DNA of 64,000 nucleotides, from assembly GCF_009827545.1 (NCBI RefSeq), contig NZ_WTYS01000001.1, forward strand, positions 1,823,772-1,887,771, written 5' to 3'. Numbering within the stretch: the stretch's first letter is position 1; every line of letters starts with the position of its first letter. A program made the translations under genes and the position numbers. The notes beneath the pieces were generated by a model that worked only from the letters and a program-made list of their open reading frames with translations, searched no databases and was not told where the DNA came from. The stretch comes from Pontixanthobacter gangjinensis (GTDB taxonomy: Bacteria; Pseudomonadota; Alphaproteobacteria; Sphingomonadales; Sphingomonadaceae). Positions 52,068 through 60,715 of the stretch are shown in pieces.

Positions 52068-53615
52068 TCAATAAGACCGGGCTACGTAGATGAACTCGGT
52101 CGCTGGCTTACCAGTGAAAATGCAGGTCCCGTCCGCTGGCGATGCGCCAAGTGGCACATTTCGAATAGTCAGCTTATGCGCTTTCAACTGTTCGACGACA
52201 GTGTCCAGTTCGGCGCCAGTTGGTTTGGACCATTGTACCTCGGCCCAGCCGGGATATTTTTGACCTTCACCGAAGAAATTCGCCAGGCCATCCATTGAAG
52301 TAATACCGGTGGTGATGTTGTCATCGCGGCGTTGGCGCGCTTGCTCGAACAAATTGCTCTGGATTTCTGCAAGCATCGTAGGGATCATCTCCGATAGCGC
52401 ATCCTTGGATGGTGTGTGGAAATCGGGTTTGCCACTATCCCCCCAAAGCGCGTCACGGCGAAGCAAACTGACGATGCCAGCTTCCATATCGCGGCTTCCG
52501 ACTTCGATGATAATCGGCGCACCCTTGCGAACCCAGTCCCAGCGCTTCGCAGCGGCCTTGCCGGGCTTGGTATCGAGCTGAACCCGCACAGTTTCACCGA
52601 GCGCAATTTCAGCCTTCAAAGCCGCACGAATTTCGTCGCAATATGCAACCAATGCATCGTCGGAACCGTCGTCTTTGCCGCGTAACATGGGAAGAATGAC
52701 AATTTGCCACGGTGCAATTGTCGGCGGTACGCGTAATCCATCATCATCGCCATGCGTCATGATTACGCCGCCAATCATCCGCGTCGAAACGCCCCAGCTG
52801 GTGGTGTGGCATAGATCCTGTCCGCCATCGCGGTTCTGGAACTTAATCCCCGAAGCCTTAGCAAAATTAGTGCCAAGATAATGCGAAGTGCCCGCCTGCA
52901 ATGCCTTGCCGTCCTGCATCATAGCTTCGATGGACCACGTCTCAACCGCTCCTGGAAAACGTTCATTCTCTGGCTTCTCCCCAGCAATTACTGGCATCGC
53001 CAAATCTTCCTCTGCGCAGGCGCGATACACTTCAAGCATCCGCAGAGTGTGCTCTTTGGCCTCGGCAGCATTCTCATGCGCTGTATGGCCTTCTTGCCAA
53101 AGAAATTCGCTTGTTCGCAGGAACATCCGCGTGCGCATTTCCCAGCGTACGACATTGGCCCATTGGTTGGTCTTTAGCGGCAAATCACGCCAGCTTTGAA
53201 TCCAGCGCGCCATTGCGTCGCCGATGATGGTTTCGGATGTGGGGCGAACAACCAGCGGCTCTTCCAGTTTCGCTTCGGGGTCTGGAACAAGCTTACCCTT
53301 GCCATCGGCTATCAGCCGGTGATGCGTAACGACCGCCATTTCCTTGGCAAAGCCTTCAACATGCTCTGCTTCGCGTTCAAAATTGGACAGCGGGATGAAG
53401 ATAGGAAAATAGCAATTGTCGTGGCCGGTGTCCTTGATCCGCTGGTCAAGCAGGCGTTGGATACGCTCCCAGATGCCGTAACCCCATGGCTTGATAACCA
53501 TGCAACCACGGACACCCGATTCCTCGGCCATGTCGGCGGCTGAAATAACTTCCTGATACCATTGCGCGAAATCGTCGGCACGTTTGACCGAAAGGGCGTG
53601 GCGAATGTTTGACAC
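52068..53615 (-). CDS. proS: Prolyl-tRNA synthetase, archaeal/eukaryotic-type
   Basis: Class II synthetase of 515 residues of the short ProS type 3 form. The aminoacylation core has VVRPTSETIIGDAMARWI and RTSEFLWQEGHTAHE. There is no editing insert between motifs 2 and 3, and the anticodon domain is followed by a C-terminal module ending in the terminal tyrosine ARSY, as in archaeal enzymes. Most alphaproteobacteria use the bacterial form. It is the sole prolyl enzyme here and not obviously recent in composition, so an ancient replacement is likely. Confidence 0.94.
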   Translation of the reverse strand: MSNIRHALSVKRADDFAQWYQEVISAADMAEESGVRGCMVIKPWGYGIWERIQRLLDQRIKDTGHDNCYFPIFIPLSNFEREAEHVEGFAKEMAVVTHHRLIADGKGKLVPDPEAKLEEPLVVRPTSETIIGDAMARWIQSWRDLPLKTNQWANVVRWEMRTRMFLRTSEFLWQEGHTAHENAAEAKEHTLRMLEVYRACAEEDLAMPVIAGEKPENERFPGAVETWSIEAMMQDGKALQAGTSHYLGTNFAKASGIKFQNRDGGQDLCHTTSWGVSTRMIGGVIMTHGDDDGLRVPPTIAPWQIVILPMLRGKDDGSDDALVAYCDEIRAALKAEIALGETVRVQLDTKPGKAAAKRWDWVRKGAPIIIEVGSRDMEAGIVSLLRRDALWGDSGKPDFHTPSKDALSEMIPTMLAEIQSNLFEQARQRRDDNITTGITSMDGLANFFGEGQKYPGWAEVQWSKPTGAELDTVVEQLKAHKLTIRNVPLGASPADGTCIFTGKPATEFIYVARSY

Positions 53616-53674
53616 GAGAATTCCTGAGTATGTTCAATAATTGAAAGCTAAGATTTTGCCATCAAAGGGAGGCT

Positions 53675-54229
53675 TTACCGGCCGATTTCGTCTAGTCTCT
53701 TTTGCATTTCGGCCATCTGCCGGCGCAATTCATCTATTTCGCTTTTCTGATCCGGTTCTTCCGGCTTTGAAGCTTCCTTGTTGCCGGGTAGAATTACCTG
53801 TCCAACGGCGCGCATGACGGCCAAGTTAGTTTCCGCAATCTTTGCTATCGGGTTGGTTGTCAGGCCTTCTTTGAGGGCCTCTTGTATCTTCGCTTGATTG
53901 GCGCGGAAATTTGCCATGCTCGCTTCGAGATATTGAGGCATCATCGACTGCATCGAATTACCGTACATAGCGATAAGATCACGCAGAAAACTGACGGGCA
54001 GCATTTGCTTTCCGCTGGCTTCTTCATCCATTATAATTTGGGTCAAAATCGAGTGGGTGATGTCTTCACCCGATTTTGCGTCGACAACCTCGAACTCAAC
54101 GTTTTCGCGGGTCATCTTGGCCAAATCATCGAGCGTAATATAGCTTGACGACCCCGTGTTGTAGAGGCGGCGATTTGCGTATTTCTTGATGGTGACTTTA
54201 TCACCAGGTTGCGCGTTGCGCTTAGCCAT
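53675..54229 (-). CDS. phaR: Polyhydroxyalkanoate synthesis repressor PhaR
   Basis: This 184-residue regulator has the PHB/PHA accumulation regulator DNA-binding domain (KVTIKKYANRRLYNT, then a sequence resembling SSYITLDDLAKM) and a C-terminal coiled coil (EIDELRRQMAEMQKRLDEI). PhaR represses phasin and its own gene and is released by PHA granules. No phaC or phasin gene is in the window. The ATG at 54229 has AAGGTG upstream. Confidence 0.93.
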   Translation of the reverse strand: MAKRNAQPGDKVTIKKYANRRLYNTGSSSYITLDDLAKMTRENVEFEVVDAKSGEDITHSILTQIIMDEEASGKQMLPVSFLRDLIAMYGNSMQSMMPQYLEASMANFRANQAKIQEALKEGLTTNPIAKIAETNLAVMRAVGQVILPGNKEASKPEEPDQKSEIDELRRQMAEMQKRLDEIGR

Positions 54230-54294
54230 GATGGCACCTTTTTGTTGCGATTTTTGCTGCATTAGCACCTGCAGCAAGTGCAGTGCAACATCGC

Positions 54295-54316
54295 AAATCC
54301 GGTCATGCTCGGATTT
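54295..54316 (-). terminator. Weak hairpin between alr and phaR
   Basis: AAATCCG and CGGATTT pair across an 8-base loop 14 bases after the alr stop, without a T-run. It may end alr transcription or mark the phaR promoter region, which is otherwise only about 100 bp. Confidence 0.4.
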
Positions 54317-54330
54317 GAGCGTTACCGCCG

Positions 54331-55386
54331 TCAGTTATTCCAACATCGTTCATAGCGAGCCCCAAGACTCGTGAGGACCTCGTATTGCGACAAATCGGAC
54401 TGTTCTGACAATATTGGAAGGTCTAGCGGGCATCCGATCCAATCGCCCTCCTTCAAATGCGGTGCCTTTGCCAAGTCCAGAGCGACCAAGTCCATTGAAA
54501 CGCGGCCCAACACTGGTAGAGATTGATCCTCCCAGCTCAGAAGGCCCGATCCTGAAAATCCTCTACCATACCCGTCTGCGTAGCCCAGAGCGGCAATCCC
54601 GATTGTCATTGGCCCATTAGCGGTAAAAGTGGCATTATATCCAACATGATCGCCTGCCATAATCTGCCGGACTTGTAGCAATCTGGTTTCCAGACTGCCG
54701 ACAGGATTGATGCAATCGCTTAGCTCTGCGCGCGGAATTCCGCCATAGAGCGATAGACCTGGCCGAGTGAGATCAAAGTGGTAGCCGCCACCCAAGGCAA
54801 TTCCGGCGCTGTTGGCCAAGCTTTTGCGATTATGGGGAACACTGTTTCCAATTGCTGTGAAGGCAGCCAGTTGTTCGGCGTTCTGAGAAACGTTTTCATC
54901 GGCAGACGCCAAGTGGCTCGCAAGCACATCAATTTCCAGACCCGACCAGTCAATTTCGGCCACCTCTCCGCAATTGATTCCCAAACGGTTCATACCAGTG
55001 TTGATCATGACATCGCACGGTTTTCCGCTGGGCTGCCACCTTTGCACTTGTTTCAAGGAATTGAGCATCGGCTTGGCGTTCGAACTAACCGCCAGTTCCA
55101 TCTCATGCCCGAGAACCCCGTTGAGCACTGTCACCGAGCAGTCAGTGGTCAGCGCGGCAATCTCCTCTGCCTCCTGCCACGTCGCGACGAAGAAATCCCG
55201 GCAGCCAGCCTTAATCAAACGACTTACGACTTCGGTTGCACCAACGCCGTAAGCGTTAGCTTTAACCGCGGCCCCGCATGTTGTGCCTGCCAAGGGGATA
55301 TTTCTGAGCGCGTTCCAGTTGCTGACCAGCCTGTCACCGTCGAACTGCACCTTTAGATTGCCGGTATGCACTATTCTTCCGCCCAT
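54331..55386 (-). CDS. alr: Alanine racemase
   Basis: PLP enzyme of 351 residues that makes D-alanine for peptidoglycan. The PLP lysine is K42 in AAVKANAYGVG, and the second catalytic residue Tyr is in HVGYNATFTANGP. LEIDVLASHLASADE and GYADGYGRGF are family motifs. The start (MGGRIVHT) overlaps the preceding secreted-protein gene by 16 bases, so they are coupled. Confidence 0.94.
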   Translation of the reverse strand: MGGRIVHTGNLKVQFDGDRLVSNWNALRNIPLAGTTCGAAVKANAYGVGATEVVSRLIKAGCRDFFVATWQEAEEIAALTTDCSVTVLNGVLGHEMELAVSSNAKPMLNSLKQVQRWQPSGKPCDVMINTGMNRLGINCGEVAEIDWSGLEIDVLASHLASADENVSQNAEQLAAFTAIGNSVPHNRKSLANSAGIALGGGYHFDLTRPGLSLYGGIPRAELSDCINPVGSLETRLLQVRQIMAGDHVGYNATFTANGPMTIGIAALGYADGYGRGFSGSGLLSWEDQSLPVLGRVSMDLVALDLAKAPHLKEGDWIGCPLDLPILSEQSDLSQYEVLTSLGARYERCWNN

Positions 55387-56651
55387 CCGTTCAATGCTGG
55401 CGTAAACCGTTCGGGCAATTGACGATAATCGGCGAAAATCGCCTGGGCCCGCGAACTATTGTGCGTCCATTCGCGTCTGACGCCGGAAAATCTGGCTTTA
55501 GCAGCGGCGCGCTGGAAATCGAGCCACACCGCCGACAGCTCGCTAATATCGGAACTTTCCCAAACCGAGTAATATTGGTCTTGATCATTCGTGCAACGAT
55601 AGAAGCGCATCTTTATTAGGGAACTGCGTTTGGTTTCCGAAAGGTATGCGTCGTCCGGCAATTCATCTGCGGTTTCTACGACATTCAGATACGGACGCGC
55701 CTTCTCGGCATTTCCCTCACCAATGTGCCCGCATGCCAATATCCAAGAGAATTCGCGGTCGCTGCCGGAAACCTTATAATTTAAGGACATGGTTTCGCCC
55801 TGCCGATATTCATCATAGGTTGGCTCGAGCAATTCCAACGCATCACGATGATGACCTGCCTCGGCGAGGTAGGCGGCTTGGTTGATCTTTAAATTGGTGA
55901 GGTAATCTGCTCCGACATCATGCTGACCCATGAAATCACTTAAGTAATCGGCGGCGGTCTGTGCGCCATCCGAATTCACTAAAATCGCTGCATAGGTTAT
56001 CGCCAGCATAGTCAGGTCAAATTGGTCTGCGCTGTTTCTGCGGCGCTTGGGCGTCGCAATTTCATCAACTCGCTCCTGCAATTCCTTGAGCCCGGTTGTC
56101 GTATATCCGAGATAATCAAGCGACTTTGCTTGCGTGATGGATTGACGGGTCGAGGCACTAACCATGCGGCCATACATATATTCTGAAGGCGGAACATAGC
56201 CGTTGTCCTCGCGCAAAGTTTCGCGCAGTTTGGACAAGTCAGAACCCCATTTTTCCTCAGCTGCCGGCCAGAACTGTTCCATCCTTTTATATGACATAAA
56301 TACCAGAGCAGCGCGTGTCTCTTTGATCGGGAACAATTGGGCGAATCCGAACATGTCGGCGCAAACAGCAATCTGCGCATAGCGTCCACTGTTGGTGATA
56401 AACCCCAAGCGATAGGGCCGCATCGTGCTCTCAACCGTCACTGATTTTTCGAGGCAATGCCGATTAAAGTCCTCACGATAAGGTCGATATTTGCGCTCAG
56501 AAGTGAATGCTGGGTAAGTTGGCCTTGGCACAGATGACATTTGCGGCGGAGGTTGCTTGATAGTGGTCTGATCTTGCGCAGCTAGAGGTCCGTAGGACAA
56601 ACACGCTACCGCAGCGAAAGCTGGCAACAGCGATAAAATGGCTTTGGCCAC
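55371..56651 (-). CDS. Secreted repeat-type protein of unknown function
   Basis: This 426-residue protein has a Sec signal (ILSLLPAFAAVACLSYGPLAAQ). It has a Pro-rich N-terminal segment, several Cys and a helical C-terminal half with a TPR-like stretch (YLAEAGHHRDALELLEPTYDEYRQG, about 265-290). I do not recognise the family. It lies 2 bases after the MFS gene and overlaps alr. Confidence 0.7.
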   Translation of the reverse strand: MAKAILSLLPAFAAVACLSYGPLAAQDQTTIKQPPPQMSSVPRPTYPAFTSERKYRPYREDFNRHCLEKSVTVESTMRPYRLGFITNSGRYAQIAVCADMFGFAQLFPIKETRAALVFMSYKRMEQFWPAAEEKWGSDLSKLRETLREDNGYVPPSEYMYGRMVSASTRQSITQAKSLDYLGYTTTGLKELQERVDEIATPKRRRNSADQFDLTMLAITYAAILVNSDGAQTAADYLSDFMGQHDVGADYLTNLKINQAAYLAEAGHHRDALELLEPTYDEYRQGETMSLNYKVSGSDREFSWILACGHIGEGNAEKARPYLNVVETADELPDDAYLSETKRSSLIKMRFYRCTNDQDQYYSVWESSDISELSAVWLDFQRAAAKARFSGVRREWTHNSSRAQAIFADYRQLPERFTPALNGWAEE

Positions 56652-56653
56652 GA

Positions 56654-58273
56654 TTAGTCCTCAAAATCGCGTGGAGGCCCGCCAGGCAGGCCCCACCATG
56701 CGACCACCAACGCGACTGCTGTGAACACCCAAGTGTACCACAACCCCGAGTAGGCGTTGCCTGATTTGGCGATAATATATCCCGCGATCAGCGGCAGGAA
56801 CCCGCCAAAATATCCCGCACCCAAATGGTAAGGTATCGACATCGAACTGTAGCGTATCCGCGCTGGGAACATTTCCGAAAGCAGCGCGGCAACGGACCCG
56901 TAAGTCAGTGCCGATAATCCGCCAAGCACTAGCAACACGGCGACGATCCCGATGATATTGAGCGCTCCGGGATTCTGGATCGAGAGGTCGTAACCCGCCT
57001 TTGTCAACGATTGTTCGAGAGCCGCGCGGCGCTCAGCTGAATTGGCCCAATCATAATTGTCGAGCGCTACAGGCTGCGCGCCAATCGTCATGCTAAGCGC
57101 TGCGCCCTCTCTCAACGTATATGGGACACCCGCATCGGTCAGGTCTTCCAGCAAATTGCCGCATTGTGTGGTTTGGACCTCTGCAAACGGATCATAGTCA
57201 CAATTGGGCCCTTGGATGACAATCGGTGCAACATCAGCTGAAGCGTTCAGGCCCGGGTTTGCAAGCGCGCCAATTGCCCAGAAACAGGGGAACAGCAGGA
57301 ATAACGTCAGAATGTTGCCAATAATAATCGGCTTTTTGCGGCCGACCCTATCTGACCAGCGGCCCACAACAATGAACAGGCTCATCGCGAGCAGCCCCGC
57401 TACAAAAATTATGATTTCGGCGGTTAGCGGTGCGACCCGCATGGGACCTTTCAAGAATGAAAGGGTCGAGAAAAACGCAGTGTACCAAATTACGGTCAAG
57501 CCAACTGCAACGCCAAATAAGGCTACAAAGATACGTTTCTTATTGCCGGGATAGGTGAAGCTTTCGACAAATGGATTGCCCGCAGTCTCGCCGGCTTCTT
57601 TCATCGCCTTAAACACGGGGCTCTCGGAGAGTTTCAGACGCATCCATAGGGAGATGAATAGGAGGATGATCGAGAGCAGGAACGGAATGCGCCAACCCCA
57701 AGCGGCAAATTCCTCAGCCGGGATGAGCGCGCGGCAGGTCAACACCACCGCGATGCTGAGCACGAAACCGCCGACCACGCTGGCCTGAATGAAGCTGGTG
57801 TAAAAGCCACGCTTTTCTGGCGGTGCATGTTCTGCAACATAAATTGCCGCCCCGCCATATTCGCCCCCAAGCGCCAGGCCCTGTAATATGCGTAGCAAAA
57901 TCACAATTATCGGTGCGGCGATACCGATTGTCGCAGCGTTGGGAATCAAGCCAACACCAGCTGTGGCTATGCCCATTAAGGTGACTGTGACGAGAAAGGT
58001 GTATTTGCGCCCCAACCTGTCACCAAGATAGCCAAACAGTACCGCGCCTAACGGACGGAACCCGAACCCAACCGCAAAACCTGCCCACACCATCAGCAGT
58101 TGCAGTGTTTCATTATCTGAAGGAAAAAATGCTGCACCAATCAGGCCCGCAAGCGTCCCGTAGATGAAAAAATCATACCATTCGAAGATGGTACCGGCCG
58201 ACGAAGCGGCGATAACCAGCCTGATTTCCTTCTCGCTCGGCTCGTGCATTACTGGTGCAGTTGTCTCGCTCAT
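56654..58273 (-). CDS. MFS metabolite:proton symporter with large periplasmic insert
   Basis: This 539-residue transporter belongs to the MHS (ProP/KgtP-like) branch: GTIFEWYDFFIYGTLAG in helix 1, GYLGDRLGRK in loop 2-3 and GGEYGGAAIYVAEHAPPEKRG in loop 4-5. Residues 339-438 form a roughly 100-residue extracytoplasmic insert between helices 9 and 10, with C358 and C371 able to make a disulfide; usual members are 430-450 residues. Substrate unknown. The ATG at 58273 follows GGGGAAGG. Confidence 0.87.
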   Translation of the reverse strand: MSETTAPVMHEPSEKEIRLVIAASSAGTIFEWYDFFIYGTLAGLIGAAFFPSDNETLQLLMVWAGFAVGFGFRPLGAVLFGYLGDRLGRKYTFLVTVTLMGIATAGVGLIPNAATIGIAAPIIVILLRILQGLALGGEYGGAAIYVAEHAPPEKRGFYTSFIQASVVGGFVLSIAVVLTCRALIPAEEFAAWGWRIPFLLSIILLFISLWMRLKLSESPVFKAMKEAGETAGNPFVESFTYPGNKKRIFVALFGVAVGLTVIWYTAFFSTLSFLKGPMRVAPLTAEIIIFVAGLLAMSLFIVVGRWSDRVGRKKPIIIGNILTLFLLFPCFWAIGALANPGLNASADVAPIVIQGPNCDYDPFAEVQTTQCGNLLEDLTDAGVPYTLREGAALSMTIGAQPVALDNYDWANSAERRAALEQSLTKAGYDLSIQNPGALNIIGIVAVLLVLGGLSALTYGSVAALLSEMFPARIRYSSMSIPYHLGAGYFGGFLPLIAGYIIAKSGNAYSGLWYTWVFTAVALVVAWWGLPGGPPRDFED

Positions 58274-58311
58274 GGTGTTGCGACCTTCCCCTGAATTCTC
58301 CGTCAAACGCT

Positions 58312-58752
58312 CTAGCCAGATGTTTGCGTATTGCAAAGCGCTTCACTGGCGGCCCTCCACGGCAGCAAGATCGCCTCATGCCTGCCCGGATAATTCCGTG
58401 CCGCATCCAGTAATTCGAGGCGGGGCCAGTCTGGTATAGGGCCATCAGCGCTAAGCCAATTTTGTATTGTTCCATGATAGCGTTGCGCATCGGCCCCGTT
58501 CTGACCTGTTGCGGCTGCAGCAAAGATCGCGGCTGCAGCCTGACCCATGGCACAGGCGGTTACATTGAAACCAATCGCGAAGATCTGATTAGCGCCGTCC
58601 ATGCTAAGGCTAAGCTCAAGCGAACTGCCACACGAACGTGAACGTACTTGGGCATTGAATTGAGCGAGAGGGTCTAACGGGTAATTTGCCAACTCGGTCG
58701 CAAGCGCCAAAATTTTTGAAGTGTACAGTTTGCCCGACCCGCTGGCGGTCAA
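58312..58752 (-). CDS. Degenerate IscU/NifU-type scaffold protein
   Basis: This 146-residue protein is IscU-like: SRSCGSSLELSL (C41), VTACAMGQAAAAIF (C67) and RHEAILLPW near the end. In active scaffolds the last motif is RVKCxLLPW; here the third Cys is replaced by Ala (A127), and the Asp after the first Cys is Ser. It retains two of three cluster ligands, so it may bind iron differently or have a non-catalytic role. No isc or suf genes are near. It is coupled to cvpA (ATGA). Confidence 0.82.
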   Translation of the reverse strand: MTASGSGKLYTSKILALATELANYPLDPLAQFNAQVRSRSCGSSLELSLSMDGANQIFAIGFNVTACAMGQAAAAIFAAAATGQNGADAQRYHGTIQNWLSADGPIPDWPRLELLDAARNYPGRHEAILLPWRAASEALCNTQTSG

Positions 58753-59267
58753 TTCTCTTCCTCTTCAGAACGTAAAACCGATCTGCGCTGTTGGATCATC
58801 TGTACCAATGAATCAGTGCTGGCATTCACGACAGGATAAGTACGCGCGGTGGTAATCCATGTGGGCCTGCCAGCGATACCCCAAGCGGTATCATAACCAA
58901 GCACCAACAGCGAGAAGGCAAGCACCACTATCAGCGCGCCCTTGATCGCGCCGAATCCAAACCCCAGCACGCGATCAATCGGGCCAAGAATTGAAGCGCG
59001 CGACGCGTCCCCTGCCCGTCCCGCGATTAGTTTCATAGCCGCATATGGCACCAGCAACAGCAAGGCGAAGGCCAGCACAGCAACGGCGGTGGTCCAGCCC
59101 AAATAGCCTCCCATTGCGTGATAGAGCGGCGTATGTAGATAATGAATCGCGAAGAGCGCCAAAATCCATGCTGAAAGCGAAAGCACCTCCTGCACCAAAC
59201 CGCGCATAAATCCGCCGACAGCTGCAACGCCGACTATAATCAGGACGATAATATCAAAACCGGTCAT
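58749..59267 (-). CDS. cvpA: CvpA family inner-membrane protein
   Basis: This 172-residue protein has four hydrophobic helices and the family pattern FDIIVLIIVGVAAVGGFMRGLVQEVLSL, then GPIDRVLGFGFGAIKGALIVV. CvpA is needed for colicin V production in E. coli and for envelope or bile stress resistance elsewhere; the molecular role is unclear. It lies 13 bases after radA. Confidence 0.88.
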   Translation of the reverse strand: MTGFDIIVLIIVGVAAVGGFMRGLVQEVLSLSAWILALFAIHYLHTPLYHAMGGYLGWTTAVAVLAFALLLLVPYAAMKLIAGRAGDASRASILGPIDRVLGFGFGAIKGALIVVLAFSLLVLGYDTAWGIAGRPTWITTARTYPVVNASTDSLVQMIQQRRSVLRSEEEEN

Positions 59268-59280
59268 TATGGGAACCGAT

Positions 59281-60645
59281 TTATTGCGAACCTACGACTT
59301 GGTCAACGAGGTTCGCCAATTGTTTTAGTCCGTGATATTTAAGACCCGATTTTTCGTCCGCGTCAAAAGGTCCGCAACCACTCTTGAAACCTAGCTTGGC
59401 GGATTCTTTCAGACGCAGCCCGGCATGGGCCACGGGCCGTATCTCGCCAGCCAGAGAAACTTCGCCAAACCAGACACTTCGCGTTGGTAACGGCTTGTCT
59501 GCAAGCGCAGAAACCAGAGCCGCTGCGACGGCTAAATCCGCCGCTGGATCGGACAGGCGATATCCTCCAGCCACGTTCAAATAGACTTCTGCAGAGCTGA
59601 AATTTAATCCGCAGCGCGATTCCAGCACCGCCAGTAACATCGCCAAACGGCCATTATCCCAACCAACCACAGCGCGGCGCGGCGTCGCCCCGCTTTGCAA
59701 ACGAACAATCAATGCCTGAACTTCGATCAAGACCGGCCTTGTGCCTTCCAGCGCGGGGAATACTGCGCTTCCGGCGAGCGGCTCGTCACGGCCCGACAGA
59801 AACAGCATTGAGGGATTGGATACCTCCTCCAGCCCCGCGCCAGCCATTGCGAATACGCCAATTTCATCAACTGCGCCAAACCGGTTCTTGAGCGCACGCA
59901 GGATCCGATATTGATGGCTTCTTTCACCTTCGAAGCTCATCACCACATCGACCATATGTTCCAGAACCCGCGGCCCTGCGATGCTGCCATCCTTGGTCAC
60001 ATGTCCGACAAGAACCATCGCAACGCCGTTCTCCTTGGCATAGCGGATAAGCTCGAAAGCACATCCGCGCACTTGGCTAACAGTGCCCGGGGCACCCTCG
60101 ATGGTGTCCGAATGCATCGTCTGGATCGAATCGATTACCAGTAGAGCGGGTGCATCCATACCGTTCAGCGTCGTCAAAATGTCCCGCACAGAAGTGGCCG
60201 CGGCAAGTTTTATCGGCGCATCTGCCAACCCCAACCTTGACGCACGCATCCTTACCTGCGCTGCAGCTTCTTCTCCGCTGACATAGACTGTGGAGCCGCC
60301 AGCCTTGGCGATCTTAGCGGCGGCTTGTAACAGCAATGTCGACTTGCCGATGCCCGGGTCGCCTCCCATTAAAATCGCAGATCCGGGGACAAGTCCGCCG
60401 CCCAGTGCACGATCAAATTCCGCTAAGCCCGTCGGACGACGTTTGAGTTCTTCCCCAGGTGCATCAAGATCGACGAATTCTACTGCCCGCCCACCGCTGC
60501 CCAGATTATGTTTTTGCGAAAAAACAGTTGCGGGAATATCCTCGCTCAGCGTGTTCCATTCCGCGCAGTCCGGGCATTGCCCCTGCCACCGGTGCGAAAC
60601 CGAACCACATGCCTGACACACGTACCGCTTTTTTGCCTTTGCCAT
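59281..60645 (-). CDS. radA: DNA repair protein RadA
   Basis: RecA-like branch-migration ATPase of 454 residues. The N-terminal zinc finger has C10, C13, C24 and C27; the ATPase has Walker A GGDPGIGKS (94-102); KNRFG is at 253-257. A C-terminal Lon-protease-like domain follows. It promotes RecA-dependent recombination and repair. The ATG at 60645 starts directly before the zinc finger; a 24-codon upstream extension would be hydrophobic and unlikely. Confidence 0.95.
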   Translation of the reverse strand: MAKAKKRYVCQACGSVSHRWQGQCPDCAEWNTLSEDIPATVFSQKHNLGSGGRAVEFVDLDAPGEELKRRPTGLAEFDRALGGGLVPGSAILMGGDPGIGKSTLLLQAAAKIAKAGGSTVYVSGEEAAAQVRMRASRLGLADAPIKLAAATSVRDILTTLNGMDAPALLVIDSIQTMHSDTIEGAPGTVSQVRGCAFELIRYAKENGVAMVLVGHVTKDGSIAGPRVLEHMVDVVMSFEGERSHQYRILRALKNRFGAVDEIGVFAMAGAGLEEVSNPSMLFLSGRDEPLAGSAVFPALEGTRPVLIEVQALIVRLQSGATPRRAVVGWDNGRLAMLLAVLESRCGLNFSSAEVYLNVAGGYRLSDPAADLAVAAALVSALADKPLPTRSVWFGEVSLAGEIRPVAHAGLRLKESAKLGFKSGCGPFDADEKSGLKYHGLKQLANLVDQVVGSQ

Positions 60646-60715
60646 AGATTGCCGATAAACGGAACATACAAGGAACGCAATTGCCAAAAGTGTTTTTGCC
60701 AGCCACAACACTGGC

